A DNA stretch of 64,000 nucleotides, taken from positions 1-64,000 of the forward strand of contig CAVUCS010000001.1 in the NCBI GenBank assembly GCA_963740065.1. The letters run 5' to 3'. Shown piece by piece: positions 27,666 through 35,523 of the stretch (within the stretch, counting starts at the first letter, position 1; every line of letters begins with the position of its first letter). This stretch comes from DASVDE01 sp963740065. Its GTDB lineage: Bacteria; Actinomycetota; Thermoleophilia; Solirubrobacterales; 70-9. The notes beneath the pieces were generated by a model that was not told the DNA's origin, did not search any database, and saw nothing but the letters and a program-made list of their open reading frames with translations. The position numbers and the translations under genes were made by a program.

Positions 27666-28094
27666 ATGAGGTCACCCGGTGGCGCCCGCGCCGCACTCGT
27701 CGTCCTCGCCGCCTCCGCGGCGAGCATCGGCATCACCGCCACTCTCGCGCCGCGCGCCTTCTACGACGACTTCCCCTTCCTCGACCACTGGGTCGACCTG
27801 CTCCCCCCGTACAACGAGCACCTGGTCACCGACGTCGGCGGCCTCTACCTCGGCTTCGCGATCCTCTTCGCCTGGGCCACCTGGAAGCTCCAGCGAGACC
27901 TCGTCCGCGCCGCCTGCACAGCCTGGCTTGTCGTGGCGGCGCTCCACCTCTTCTTCCACGCGACCCACCTCGAAGGCTTCACCACGGCCGACGCGGTGGG
28001 CGAGCTCACCTCCCTCGCCTTCCTCCTCGCCCCGCCCGTCGTTGCTCTCTGGGCGGTCCGCGGCGAAACGCAACACTCCGGCGAGAGCGCGTAG
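27666..28094 (+). CDS. Four-helix membrane protein of unknown function
   Basis: 142 residues with about four hydrophobic segments (ALVVLAASAASIGITATLA, LYLGFAILFAWATW, ACTAWLVVAALHLFFHATHL, LTSLAFLLAPPVVALWAV). The compact TM topology and a conserved-looking FYDDFPFLDHWVDLLPPYNEHLVTDVGGLYLG loop resemble small DoxX/DUF4345-like membrane proteins, but I cannot assign it. AATATT lies 6 nt before the ATG. tRNA-Gln follows 20 bp downstream. Confidence 0.7.
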   Translation: MRSPGGARAALVVLAASAASIGITATLAPRAFYDDFPFLDHWVDLLPPYNEHLVTDVGGLYLGFAILFAWATWKLQRDLVRAACTAWLVVAALHLFFHATHLEGFTTADAVGELTSLAFLLAPPVVALWAVRGETQHSGESA

Positions 28095-28114
28095 CACTAC
28101 GCTTAAGGCTCTTT

Positions 28115-28186
28115 GGGGAGTGGTGTAGTCAGGTAAGCATCCGGCACTTTGAATGCCGAGGCCTCGGTTCGAATCCGGGCTCCCCA
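28115..28186 (+). tRNA. tRNA-Gln (anticodon TTG)
   Basis: 72 nt cloverleaf: acceptor GGGGAGT/GCTCCCC with discriminator A, anticodon stem CGGCA/TGCCG around loop CTTTGAA, T-loop GGTTCGAATCC. CCA is not encoded. The LexA-boxed HNH gene lies 41 bp downstream. Confidence 0.95.
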
Positions 28187-28213
28187 GCTCCGGCCTTCCG
28201 TCCGATTGATAGG

Positions 28214-28227
28214 CGAACATATGTTCG
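28214..28227 (+). promoter_or_regulatory. LexA (SOS) box directly before the HNH gene
   Basis: CGAACATATGTTCG is a perfect palindrome and fits the Gram-positive/actinobacterial SOS consensus CGAAC-N4-GTTCG. It ends one base before the ATG, with a possible -10 TAGGCG just upstream, so bound LexA would cover the start site. Confidence 0.7.
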
Positions 28228-28992
28228 ATGGCGGGGAGAGGTTTGAGCTATACCGAGCAGGAGGCCAGGGACGCTATAGCGGCCTCGCTCTCATGGGCGG
28301 ATAGCTTGCGACGACTTGGTCTCTGCCCAACCGGTGGGGCTTGGCGCGTCCTCAAGAAGCACGCAAAGGCATGGGGGATATCGACAGACCACTTCGACCT
28401 TGCCGCTATCCGTCGCAGAAATCTTCAGGCGAGACAGAAGCCGCTGAAAGAAGTGCTCGTCGAGGGATCTACATACCCACGCAAGGACGTCAAGCGACGT
28501 CTCTTGGTCGAAGGCATAAAGACGACTCAATGCGAGCTGTGCGGACAAGGGGATGTATGGAGAGGTCGTTCCATGTCTCTTGTGTTGGACCACATCAACG
28601 GCGTGCGTGACGATCATCGGCTGGAGAACCTCAGGTTGGTCTGCCCCAATTGTGCAGCCACTCTGGACACGCATTGTGGAAGGAAGAACCGGATCGAGCG
28701 TGGGAGACGGAACTGCCTCCATTGCGAGGCGAGCTTCACCCCCCGCTACGCCCGGCAGCGGTATTGCTCGCGGCCTTGTGGAGTGCGCTGGGATCGCTCC
28801 GAAGCTCGCGGCGTGCCACACCTGGGTGCACGCAAAGTCGCCCGCCCTCCCTACGAGCAATTGCTCGAAGAAATCGAGGCGACGAGCTACTTGGCGGTCG
28901 GGCGCAAATACGGCGTCTCTGACAACGCCGTGCGCAAGTGGGTTCGCTGGTACGAGAGACAGATTGAGCGGGAGCAGGCTGAGCGGGGTTGA
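28228..28992 (+). CDS. HNH endonuclease-like protein with HTH, probably SOS-controlled
   Basis: 254 residues. The central HNH module is CELCGQGDVWRG...LVLDHINGVRDDHRLENLRLVCPNC (the His, Asn and Cys pairs all present), followed by a second zinc knuckle CLHCEASFTPRYARQRYCSRPCG and a C-terminal helix-turn-helix (YLAVGRKYGVSDNAVRKWVRWYE). This layout is typical of phage and mobile-element HNH proteins that cleave or nick DNA. The gene is less GC-rich than its neighbours, sits beside tRNA-Gln and has a LexA box touching its ATG. Together these suggest a horizontally acquired, damage-induced nuclease. No att repeat of the tRNA 3' end was seen nearby. Confidence 0.82.
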   Translation: MAGRGLSYTEQEARDAIAASLSWADSLRRLGLCPTGGAWRVLKKHAKAWGISTDHFDLAAIRRRNLQARQKPLKEVLVEGSTYPRKDVKRRLLVEGIKTTQCELCGQGDVWRGRSMSLVLDHINGVRDDHRLENLRLVCPNCAATLDTHCGRKNRIERGRRNCLHCEASFTPRYARQRYCSRPCGVRWDRSEARGVPHLGARKVARPPYEQLLEEIEATSYLAVGRKYGVSDNAVRKWVRWYERQIEREQAERG

Positions 28993-29012
28993 TTTGCGTC
29001 CGGGCGGGGGGT

Positions 29013-29018
29013 TAGGTT
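29013..29018 (+). promoter_or_regulatory. -10 box (TAGGTT) for the HdeD-like gene
   Basis: TAGGTT, 6 nt spacer, ATG at 29025; no ribosome-binding site. Confidence 0.55.
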
Positions 29019-29024
29019 CGACGC

Positions 29025-29594
29025 ATGGAATCTGGGGGAGTTCAGATGGATCCGGACGTTCGCGAGGGGTTGGCCCAAGGCTGGAAGGGTTTGATGGCCG
29101 TCGGCATCCTGGCGATCTTCATCGGCTGTGTCGCGATCTTGGTGCCCGCTGTGGCAGCGGTCGGGACGGCGATCTTCATCGGCTGGATCCTGGTCATCGC
29201 CGGGGCTTTCCTGGTCGCCGCCGCCTTCAGTGCGCACTCGATCGGGACCGTCGTCCTGCGATTGATCTGGGCGCTGCTTACGGTGATCGTCGGCATCTGG
29301 CTGATCGTCGAGCCGCACAACGGCACCCTGACCCTGACTCTCGTCCTCGGCATCTACTTCCTCTTCATGGGCCTGACCCGGATCGCCGTAGCCTTCGCCG
29401 GCCGCGGCCAGGCGGGCGCCGGTCTGGTCGGCCTCAGCGGCATCGCCGGCCTGCTGATCGGCATCCTCGTCCTAGCCAAGTTCCCCAGCTCGGCCGACTG
29501 GGCGATCGGCCTCCTCGTCGGCATCGACCTGATCTTCGCCGGCTGGACCCTGACCTCAGTAGCGCTCGTCGGCCGAGACCTTTCTCGCGCTTGA
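29025..29594 (+). CDS. HdeD/DUF308 family membrane protein
   Basis: 189 residues, six hydrophobic helices in three repeats of about 55 residues (GLMAVGILAIFIGCVAILVP, AVGTAIFIGWILVIAGAFLVAAAF, VVLRLIWALLTVIVGIWLIVEP, and so on). Recurrent G-W-I/L..A.G motifs are typical of HdeD-like proteins (acid-stress membrane proteins in E. coli; function in actinobacteria unknown). The leaderless promoter fixes the start at MESGGVQMDPD. A composite repeat fills the 206 bp after it. Confidence 0.85.
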   Translation: MESGGVQMDPDVREGLAQGWKGLMAVGILAIFIGCVAILVPAVAAVGTAIFIGWILVIAGAFLVAAAFSAHSIGTVVLRLIWALLTVIVGIWLIVEPHNGTLTLTLVLGIYFLFMGLTRIAVAFAGRGQAGAGLVGLSGIAGLLIGILVLAKFPSSADWAIGLLVGIDLIFAGWTLTSVALVGRDLSRA

Positions 29595-29603
29595 GTGAGG
29601 GAA

Positions 29604-29772
29604 GGGGTGGGTGCCCCTTCCGCTTGCTGGGTTTTTCGCCAGAGGAGTCGGCCCCTCTTTTGAGCTGAAGGGGCGAAAACCCAGCGTTGGCAGGGATACC
29701 CCCCGTCCCCTACTACTCAGCGCAACGCAGCGCGCTGGTGGCGAAAACCCAGCAAACGGAGGGATGCCCCAT
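29604..29772 (+). repeat. Composite palindrome (family K) before glmU
   Basis: The left arm GTGCCCCTTCCGCTTGCTGG, followed by GTTTTTCGCC, is complementary to the right arm GGCGAAAACCCAGC..GGAGGGATGCCCC (29735-29770). A second, direct copy of the right arm (GGCGAAAACCCAGCGTTGGC) sits inside at about 29675. No plausible gene lies in this 29595-29788 gap. Confidence 0.7.
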
Positions 29773-29788
29773 CCTCTCCCTGGCCCAC

Positions 29789-29794
29789 TACGAT
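29789..29794 (+). promoter_or_regulatory. -10 box (TACGAT) for leaderless glmU
   Basis: TACGAT, 6 nt spacer, GTG at 29801. This chooses the GTG over a much longer upstream in-frame extension through the repeat. Confidence 0.55.
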
Positions 29795-29800
29795 TCGCGG

Positions 29801-31186
29801 GTGAGTTCTCCCCTAGTGCTCGTGATGGCAGCGGGCGAAGGCACGCGCATGCGTTCCTCCCTGCCGAAGATGCTGCATCCCGTTTGCGGACGGGCGATGG
29901 TCGCCTGGCCGATTTTGGCTGCGCGTGAGGCCGGGGCGGGCCAGGTCGCGACGATCGTCTCTCCCGGCCGCGACATCTCCGCCGGGCTGCCCGACGGCGT
30001 TGAGACCGTGGTCCAGCCCGAGTCCGACGGCACCGGTGGCGCCGTCCGCGCCGCGCTGTCGCTGATTGAACAAAGCGAGACGGTGCTCGTCCTCTCCGGC
30101 GACGTGCCACTGCTCTCCGTCGAGACGATTTCCGCCCTGCTCGACGCTCACGCGAGCTCCGACGCCGCGGCGACGATGTTGACGATCGAGCTCGACGACC
30201 CCGGCTCCTACGGCCGCGTCATCCGCGCCGCCTCCGGTGAGGTCGAGCGCGTGGTCGAGGCGAAAGGGGCCGGCGACGCCGATCCCGAGCAGCTGGCGAT
30301 CCGTGAGATCAACGCCGGCACATACGCCTTCGACGCGGCCCCGCTCGCCGCTGCTCTCGCCGGCCTTTCCAACGACAACGCCCAGGGCGAGTACTACCTG
30401 CCCGATGTCTTCCCGGCCCTGCGCGAGGCGGGCCACACCGTCGCCGCATGCCTCACCGATGACCTGGCGGCGACGATGGGGATCAACAACCGCGCCGACC
30501 TCGCCGCGGTCGAGGCGGAGGCTCGTCGCCGTCTCCTCGAGGCGCACATGCTGGCCGGCGTCACCGTCGTTGACCCCGGCTCGACCTGGATCGACGCCGG
30601 GGTGGAGATCGCCGCCGACGCCCGGATTGAGCCCGGCACCAGCCTGCGCGGCGCCACCGCGGTCGGCGCCGGCTCCGTCGTCGGGCCGCTCACCACGCTG
30701 ACCGACACGACCCTCGGCGCCGAGGTTCACGTCCCTCACTCCTATCTGGTCGAGTGCGAGGTCCTCGACGGCTGCCAGGTCGGCCCTTTCGCCTACCTTC
30801 GTCCCGGCGCCCACCTCGAGCCCGGCGCCAAGGCCGGCACATTCGTTGAGGTCAAGAACTCGCGGATCGGCGAGGGCGCCAAGATCCCCCACCTGGCTTA
30901 CGTCGGCGACGCCGATGTCGGCCCCGACGCCAATCTCGGCGCCGGAACAATCACCGCAAATTACGACGGGTTTCGAAAGAGTCGGACGGTAATCGGCGCC
31001 CACGCGCGCGTCGGCGTTGACACGATGCTGATCGCCCCGGTAGAAGTCGGCGAAGGCGCCTACACTGGCGCCGGAGCGGTGATCCAGGAAGACGTGCCCG
31101 AAGGGGCGCTTGCGGTGAGCGAGAACGACCAGCGAAACATCGAAGGCTTCGCCGAGCGCAAGGCCACGGAGAGCAAGAGAGCATGA
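29801..31186 (+). CDS. glmU: Bifunctional N-acetylglucosamine-1-P uridyltransferase / glucosamine-1-P acetyltransferase
   Basis: 461 residues. The N-terminal Rossmann-like nucleotidyltransferase begins VLVMAAGEGTRMRSSLPKMLHPV. The C-terminal left-handed beta helix shows hexapeptide repeats (IEPGTSLRGATAVGAGSVVGP, VGPFAYLRPGAHLEPGAKAGTFVEVKNSRIGEGAKIPHLAYVGDADVG) and the acetyl-CoA site GAGTITANYDG. It makes UDP-GlcNAc for peptidoglycan. It is followed by prs, a pairing common in Gram-positives that links UDP-sugar and PRPP supply. Its stop lies within the left arm of a 66-bp palindrome. Confidence 0.96.
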   Translation: MSSPLVLVMAAGEGTRMRSSLPKMLHPVCGRAMVAWPILAAREAGAGQVATIVSPGRDISAGLPDGVETVVQPESDGTGGAVRAALSLIEQSETVLVLSGDVPLLSVETISALLDAHASSDAAATMLTIELDDPGSYGRVIRAASGEVERVVEAKGAGDADPEQLAIREINAGTYAFDAAPLAAALAGLSNDNAQGEYYLPDVFPALREAGHTVAACLTDDLAATMGINNRADLAAVEAEARRRLLEAHMLAGVTVVDPGSTWIDAGVEIAADARIEPGTSLRGATAVGAGSVVGPLTTLTDTTLGAEVHVPHSYLVECEVLDGCQVGPFAYLRPGAHLEPGAKAGTFVEVKNSRIGEGAKIPHLAYVGDADVGPDANLGAGTITANYDGFRKSRTVIGAHARVGVDTMLIAPVEVGEGAYTGAGAVIQEDVPEGALAVSENDQRNIEGFAERKATESKRA

Positions 31187-31247
31187 ATGCACAAATCGAC
31201 ACGGTGATTTCCGGTTATTCGAGTCCGGGGCAATTTGTGCATTCATG
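31182..31247 (+). repeat. Palindrome (family D) spanning the glmU stop and prs leader
   Basis: 15-nt perfect arms CATGAATGCACAAAT and ATTTGTGCATTCATG separated by 36 nt. The left arm contains the glmU TGA; the right arm contains an in-frame ATG (31245) of prs. Confidence 0.8.
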
Positions 31248-31256
31248 GGTGGTTCT

Positions 31257-32303
31257 ATGAGCACGATCGAGGAACGGCCCGAGGCCGAGTCCCAGGCGGC
31301 ACCAACCGCAATCCCGCACGACTACTCCAAGCGGCTGATGGTCTTTGGCGGCCGAAGCTCGATGGAGCTGGCCGCGAAAGTCGCCGGCAAGCTCGACCTC
31401 GATCTCGGTCAGGTGACGCTGAAGACCTTCGCCAACGGCGAGGTCTACTGCCGCTACGAGGAGTCGATCCGCGGCGCCGACGTCTTCATCGTCCAGTCCA
31501 CCTGCGCCAACGAGGGGACCGGGTTGACCCCGAACGACTCGATGATCGAGTTGCTGACGATGATCGACGCCGCCCAGGGCGCCTCCGCCCACCGGATCAT
31601 CGCCGTCATGCCCTGGTACGGCTACGCCCGCCAGGACAAGAAGTCGGCCCCGCGCGAGCCGATCACCGCCCGCATCGTCGCCAAGTGCCTGGAGGGGGTG
31701 GGCGTCGACCGCGTCCTCACCATGGACCTCCACGCCGGCCAGGTTCAGGGCTTCTTCCACGTCCCGGTCGATCACATGACCGCGATGCCGATGCTGACCC
31801 AGTGGTTCGCCGATCAGCACATCACCGATGACCTGGTGATCGTCTCCCCCGATGCCGGTCGGGTGAAGACGGCGCGCAACTTCGCCCGCCGCATCGGCAC
31901 CCACTGGGCCGTGATGGAGAAGGAGCGCCCCGCCCAGCAGGTGGCCGAGATCGGCTACGTGGTCGGCGACGTGAAGGGCCGCACCGCGGTCCTCGTCGAC
32001 GACATGATCGACACCGCCGGCACCCTCTGCGCAGCCGCCCAGACGGTGATGGACGAGGGCGCCGCCCGCGTCATCGCCTGCGCCACCCACGGCGTCTTCT
32101 CCGGTCCGGCCTACGAGCGACTCGCCTACGAAAACTCCGGGATCGAGCAGATCGTCGTCACCGACACCCTGCCGCTGCGCCCCGGCGCGCCGGACAACAT
32201 CAAGGTGATCTCGACCGCCGGAACCTTCGCCGACTCGATCCGCCGCATCTTCACCGACGACTCGGTCTCCGAGATCTTCGCCGGCGAAAACCAGCTGTTC
32301 TGA
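31257..32303 (+). CDS. prs: Ribose-phosphate pyrophosphokinase (PRPP synthetase)
   Basis: About 348 residues. Signature segments: LMVFGGRSSMELAAKVAG, KTFANGEVYCRYEESIRG, the PRPP-binding VLTMDLHAGQVQGFF, and TAVLVDDMIDTAGTLC. It converts ribose 5-phosphate and ATP to PRPP for nucleotide, His and Trp synthesis. The ATG at 31257 follows GGGTGG; the in-frame ATG at 31245 lies in the palindrome arm and is a second option. The stop overlaps the GDPD start by one base (TGATG). The hairpin in the leader could influence prs translation. Confidence 0.95.
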   Translation: MSTIEERPEAESQAAPTAIPHDYSKRLMVFGGRSSMELAAKVAGKLDLDLGQVTLKTFANGEVYCRYEESIRGADVFIVQSTCANEGTGLTPNDSMIELLTMIDAAQGASAHRIIAVMPWYGYARQDKKSAPREPITARIVAKCLEGVGVDRVLTMDLHAGQVQGFFHVPVDHMTAMPMLTQWFADQHITDDLVIVSPDAGRVKTARNFARRIGTHWAVMEKERPAQQVAEIGYVVGDVKGRTAVLVDDMIDTAGTLCAAAQTVMDEGAARVIACATHGVFSGPAYERLAYENSGIEQIVVTDTLPLRPGAPDNIKVISTAGTFADSIRRIFTDDSVSEIFAGENQLF

Positions 32304-33040
32304 TGCCAAACGGCCTGCGGCTGGTCGGCCACAAGGGCGCCGACCTGATCGCGCCCGGCAACACGCTGGAGAGCTTCCACGCCGCGGTTGAGGCAGGCGT
32401 CGACACGATCGAGATCGATGTCCTTTGGCGCCGCGACGGCCACCCGCGCATCGATCCGGCCGAGCGCACGCCATTGGTCATCGCCCACGACTGGCACGAC
32501 GCGGAGCGACGCGAGCCGCTGACCCTGGCGGAGGCGCTCGATGCATTTACGGCGGCGCCGCTCGATCGGGTCGAGGTCAACCTCGACATCAAGCTCCCGG
32601 GGCGCGAGGAGGAGATCGTCGACGCGCTGGGAGAGCGGGGCCTGGTCGACCGGGCGATGGTCTCGACGATGGAGCTCTACACGCTGGGGCGCATTCTTGA
32701 GCTGCAGCCCGCGCTGCGCCGGGGCTGGACCTACCCCAGAGTGACGAAGGACTGGAATTCCAAGCGCTGGGCCAAGATCCCGATGCTGGCGGCGCTTGTC
32801 GCGATGCGCCACAGCCTCCCCGGCTTGGCCGCCAAGGAGCTGCCGAAGATGGGGGTCGAGTCGATGTGGGTCTACCACCCACTCATTTCTCGCCGCCTGG
32901 CCAGAATCACCAGACTCGCAGGCGTAGAGCTAATCGCCTGGACCGTCGACGACCTGCCCCGCATGCAAAAGCTGGTCGACTACGGAGTCACGGGCCTCTG
33001 TTCCAACGACCCCCGCCTATTCGCCCAGCTGTCTGGCTGA
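32303..33040 (+). CDS. Glycerophosphodiester phosphodiesterase family protein
   Basis: 245 residues, TIM-barrel. GHKGADLIAPGNTLESFHAAVEAGVDTIEIDVLWRRDG holds the catalytic His region (GHKG for the usual GHRG) and the metal Glu-Asp. VIAHDWH carries the second catalytic His, and AWTVDDLPRMQKLVDYGVTGLCSNDPRL is the C-terminal signature. It hydrolyses glycerophosphodiesters to glycerol 3-phosphate. Its start overlaps the prs stop, and its stop touches the left arm of a family F palindrome. Confidence 0.9.
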   Translation: MPNGLRLVGHKGADLIAPGNTLESFHAAVEAGVDTIEIDVLWRRDGHPRIDPAERTPLVIAHDWHDAERREPLTLAEALDAFTAAPLDRVEVNLDIKLPGREEEIVDALGERGLVDRAMVSTMELYTLGRILELQPALRRGWTYPRVTKDWNSKRWAKIPMLAALVAMRHSLPGLAAKELPKMGVESMWVYHPLISRRLARITRLAGVELIAWTVDDLPRMQKLVDYGVTGLCSNDPRLFAQLSG

Positions 33041-33155
33041 GAACCCATCCCGGTAGGGATTCCACTTAACTTTTTCGAGCTGCGCCTGCGGCTGATTGAC
33101 AATGGGTGGCCGCCGAAAAAGTACAAGACGTTCCACCCCTACCGGGATGGGTTCT
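33040..33155 (+). repeat. Family F long palindrome exactly filling a convergent gap
   Basis: 19-nt perfect outer arms AGAACCCATCCCGGTAGGG and complement, with inner ACTTTTTCG/CGAAAAAGT. The left arm overlaps the GDPD stop and the right arm overlaps the stop of the minus-strand gene. It is homologous in plan to 23506-23619 and is a likely bidirectional transcription stop. Confidence 0.85.
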
Positions 33156-34026
33156 AGACAGTGCCTGGCGTTGCGGTCGGTGGGGCGTTGCGGCCGCCCT
33201 GCGGCTTCACGGCGGACTCGAATTCTTCGGCCGTGAAGCCGCCGACGTCATCGCTGTCGAGCGCGTAGCGGTAGAGGGCGACGCCGAAGATTCCGCTCAG
33301 GGCGCTGCTGATAAGGACGCCGATCGCGAAGCCGATCACGCCAATCAGGACGAGCAGGGCGCCCGGCGAAGCTGGCCGATGCCCAGAGCAGGATGCCGGC
33401 CGCGATCAGAACAGCAGCTGGGCAGGATCGCGAAGAGGAAGACGGCGCCGCCAATCGCGATATTGCCGGTGATCTGCTGGCCCCAGCGTGATTTGAAGAG
33501 GCTGCCGGAGCGCTTCAACGTCTCGATCGGGCCGGTTCCCTCGAGCGCGATCACCGGCGCCGCGAGGAAAGTGATCAGTGACCAGGCCGACCGCCAGCAC
33601 GCGGCCGAAGATCTGCCCCGCGATTCCGCGCCTGGTTTTCAAGCGCGCTGAGGATCAGCCCGACGATCGTCGGTGGAGAGGGCGGCCCAACCGCAGATCT
33701 GGGCGAAGCGGTCTGCGCGCCACCGCGAGCCCGTCGCGACGGTCGCATCTCTCGCCGTGGAAGATCATGTCCGCGGCTGCCGCGAGGCCGACGCTGAAGT
33801 AGGTGCCGATCACGGCGAGGAAGTAGAAGCCGATCACGCGCCAGGGGACCGCCGAAGGCGAACGCTGCCGTCGTCGATCAGATAGAGGCCGGGGCCGACA
33901 ACGACCAACGCGCAGACGATCGTCGCCGACCGCGCCGTAGACCGGGAAGCGCATCAGGGCGGGGTTCTCCCGCAGCAGCGCCCAGCTTTTCTTGGTCAGT
34001 GCCCAACCGCGCCGCATCCTGCTCAT
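33154..34026 (-). pseudogene. Polytopic membrane protein (DUF6159-like), broken by several frameshifts
   Basis: Reading the minus strand, coherent protein pieces appear in successive frames: MSRMRRGWALTKKSWALLRENPALMRFPVYGAV, then TIVCALVVVGPGLYLIDD, VIGFYFLAVIGTYFSVGLAAAADMIFHGE, VIALEGTGPIETLKRSGSLFKSRWGQQITGNIAIGGAVFLF, and MIGFAIGVLISSALSGIFGVALYRYAL ending in a soluble tail. At least five 1-nt indels are needed to connect them. Its ATG overlaps the stop of the ABC1 kinase gene (ATGA), so it was the second gene of that operon. Either a decaying gene or a low-quality stretch of assembly; density of breaks is the highest in the window. Confidence 0.75.
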
Positions 34027-35456
34027 CGCTGCTCTCCTTCCAAGGATCGCTCGACTATCGGGGTTTGCACGATGCCCCTTCCCTCGAAGTACTCCCACTC
34101 CTGCTCGCCCAACTCGGTCGCCGGCGGGTCGGCGTAGATCCACTCGCGCATGATCCGGTGCCAGTTGCGCTTCGCCCGAAGCTGGCCGAGCACGGCGACG
34201 ACGCCGATCTCCATCCGCCGCCCCATCAGCTCGTCGGCGGGGATCGACTCGCGCCGCATCAGGTCGTAGTACTCAGAGCGCGGGTCGTTGGTCGACTCGA
34301 TGATCTTCATCACTCGCCGCGGGCTGATCTCAATCTCGCGGTCCTCCACGTACCAGCCGCCAATCGAGCGCATGTGGTCCATCAGCCGCTCGGCGTCCAG
34401 CTTCGAAGGGTTCTTGACGAAGCCGAGGTCGTGCAGGGCGGCGCGGAACGCCTCCGGGTCGTCGCTTGAAGCGGCGTCGAATGCTCTCTTCTCCAGCACG
34501 ATCTGCTCGTGGTCGAGCTTCTTCGTCATCCCGAAGTCGAGGAAGGCGACGCGGCCGTCCTCCATCAGGATGTAGTTGCCGGGGTGGGGATCGGCGTTGA
34601 AGTGCTGCAGGTGGTAGATCGAGCCGAAGCTGCCGCGGAAGACGATCTCCCCGAAGCGGCTGCGCTCCGCCTGCGGCAACGCCTTGATCTGATCGAAGCC
34701 CATCCCCTCGACGAACTCGGTGACCAGCACCCGGCGCCGGGACAGCCGCGTCACCACGTCGGGGACGTAGATGAAGGGGTGGTCGCGGTAGGCGCGGGAG
34801 AAGGTTCGCTGGTTCTGCGCTTCGTACTCGTAGTCGAGCTCCTCCATCACCCGCTCGCGCAGCTCGTGGGCGATCGCCTTGGCGTCGAGCCCGGGAGCGA
34901 GGGCGCGGGCGAGCCGCATGATCGTCCCGGCGTTGCGCAGGTCGGCCTCCAGCGCCTCGGCGATCCCCGGGTACTGGATCTTCACCGCCACCCGGCGCCC
35001 GTCAAGCAGTTCGGCGCGGTGCACCTGGCCGATCGAGGCCGCGGCGAATGCCTCCTGCTCGAACTCGGCGAACATCTCCGACAGCGGCTCGTCGTCGAAC
35101 TCCTCCGTCAGCACCTTCTCGACCTTCTTCCAGGGCATCGGCGGCGCGTCGGTGCGCAGTTTGGCCAGCTGCTCCTGGTAGATCTCGCGGTACTCCTCGG
35201 GGAGGAACTCGGTGTCGATGAAGGAGGCGAACTGCCCCAGCTTCATCGCCGCTCCCTTCATCTGCCCCAGCGCGCCGACCATCTTCATCGCCGTCTCCAG
35301 GTGACGCTGCTCCAACCGCTCTCTGCCGCCTTCCTCGGAGCGGGCTACGTTTGCGGCCTTGGTGCCGGCGTAACGGGCGCCCTGGACGCCGACGACGGAG
35401 CCGAGCTTCGCCGAACGGCGGACCCGTCCCTTGGGGATCTTCGCGTCATCGGCCAT
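34023..35456 (-). CDS. ABC1/AarF (UbiB-type) atypical kinase
   Basis: 477 residues. The KxGQ motif KLGQFASF and the Ala-rich loop AAASIGQVHRAEL (replacing the normal P-loop), VAVKIQYPG with the invariant Lys, and the catalytic-like HFNADPHPGNYI and FLDFGMTKKL are the UbiB family hallmarks. Family members are linked to ubiquinone and lipid metabolism with an unusual ATPase activity. The start MADDAKIPKGRVRRSAKLGS at 35456 has TACAAC 7 nt upstream, a leaderless layout. The downstream gene overlaps by 3 nt. Confidence 0.93.
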   Translation of the reverse strand: MADDAKIPKGRVRRSAKLGSVVGVQGARYAGTKAANVARSEEGGRERLEQRHLETAMKMVGALGQMKGAAMKLGQFASFIDTEFLPEEYREIYQEQLAKLRTDAPPMPWKKVEKVLTEEFDDEPLSEMFAEFEQEAFAAASIGQVHRAELLDGRRVAVKIQYPGIAEALEADLRNAGTIMRLARALAPGLDAKAIAHELRERVMEELDYEYEAQNQRTFSRAYRDHPFIYVPDVVTRLSRRRVLVTEFVEGMGFDQIKALPQAERSRFGEIVFRGSFGSIYHLQHFNADPHPGNYILMEDGRVAFLDFGMTKKLDHEQIVLEKRAFDAASSDDPEAFRAALHDLGFVKNPSKLDAERLMDHMRSIGGWYVEDREIEISPRRVMKIIESTNDPRSEYYDLMRRESIPADELMGRRMEIGVVAVLGQLRAKRNWHRIMREWIYADPPATELGEQEWEYFEGRGIVQTPIVERSLEGEQR

Positions 35457-35508
35457 GCCGAGAGTTGTACATGCCTCAGGCCAGGGGTTCTATTTTCTTT
35501 TCGTTCTC

Positions 35509-35514
35509 TATCCT
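35509..35514 (+). promoter_or_regulatory. -10 box (TATCCT) for rplY
   Basis: TATCCT, 9 nt spacer, ATG at 35524. It lies back to back with the ABC1 kinase promoter (TACAAC on minus, 35464-35469). Confidence 0.5.
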
Positions 35515-35523
35515 CCCCGTCCG

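Noticed and set aside
28115..28992. Integrated prophage or island at tRNA-Gln
   Set aside because: Only a single HNH gene is present, no integrase, and no duplicated tRNA 3' end was found downstream.
29611..29928. Plus-strand open frame through the repeat region before glmU
   Set aside because: It is made of the composite palindrome plus an out-of-frame read of glmU; no family resemblance.
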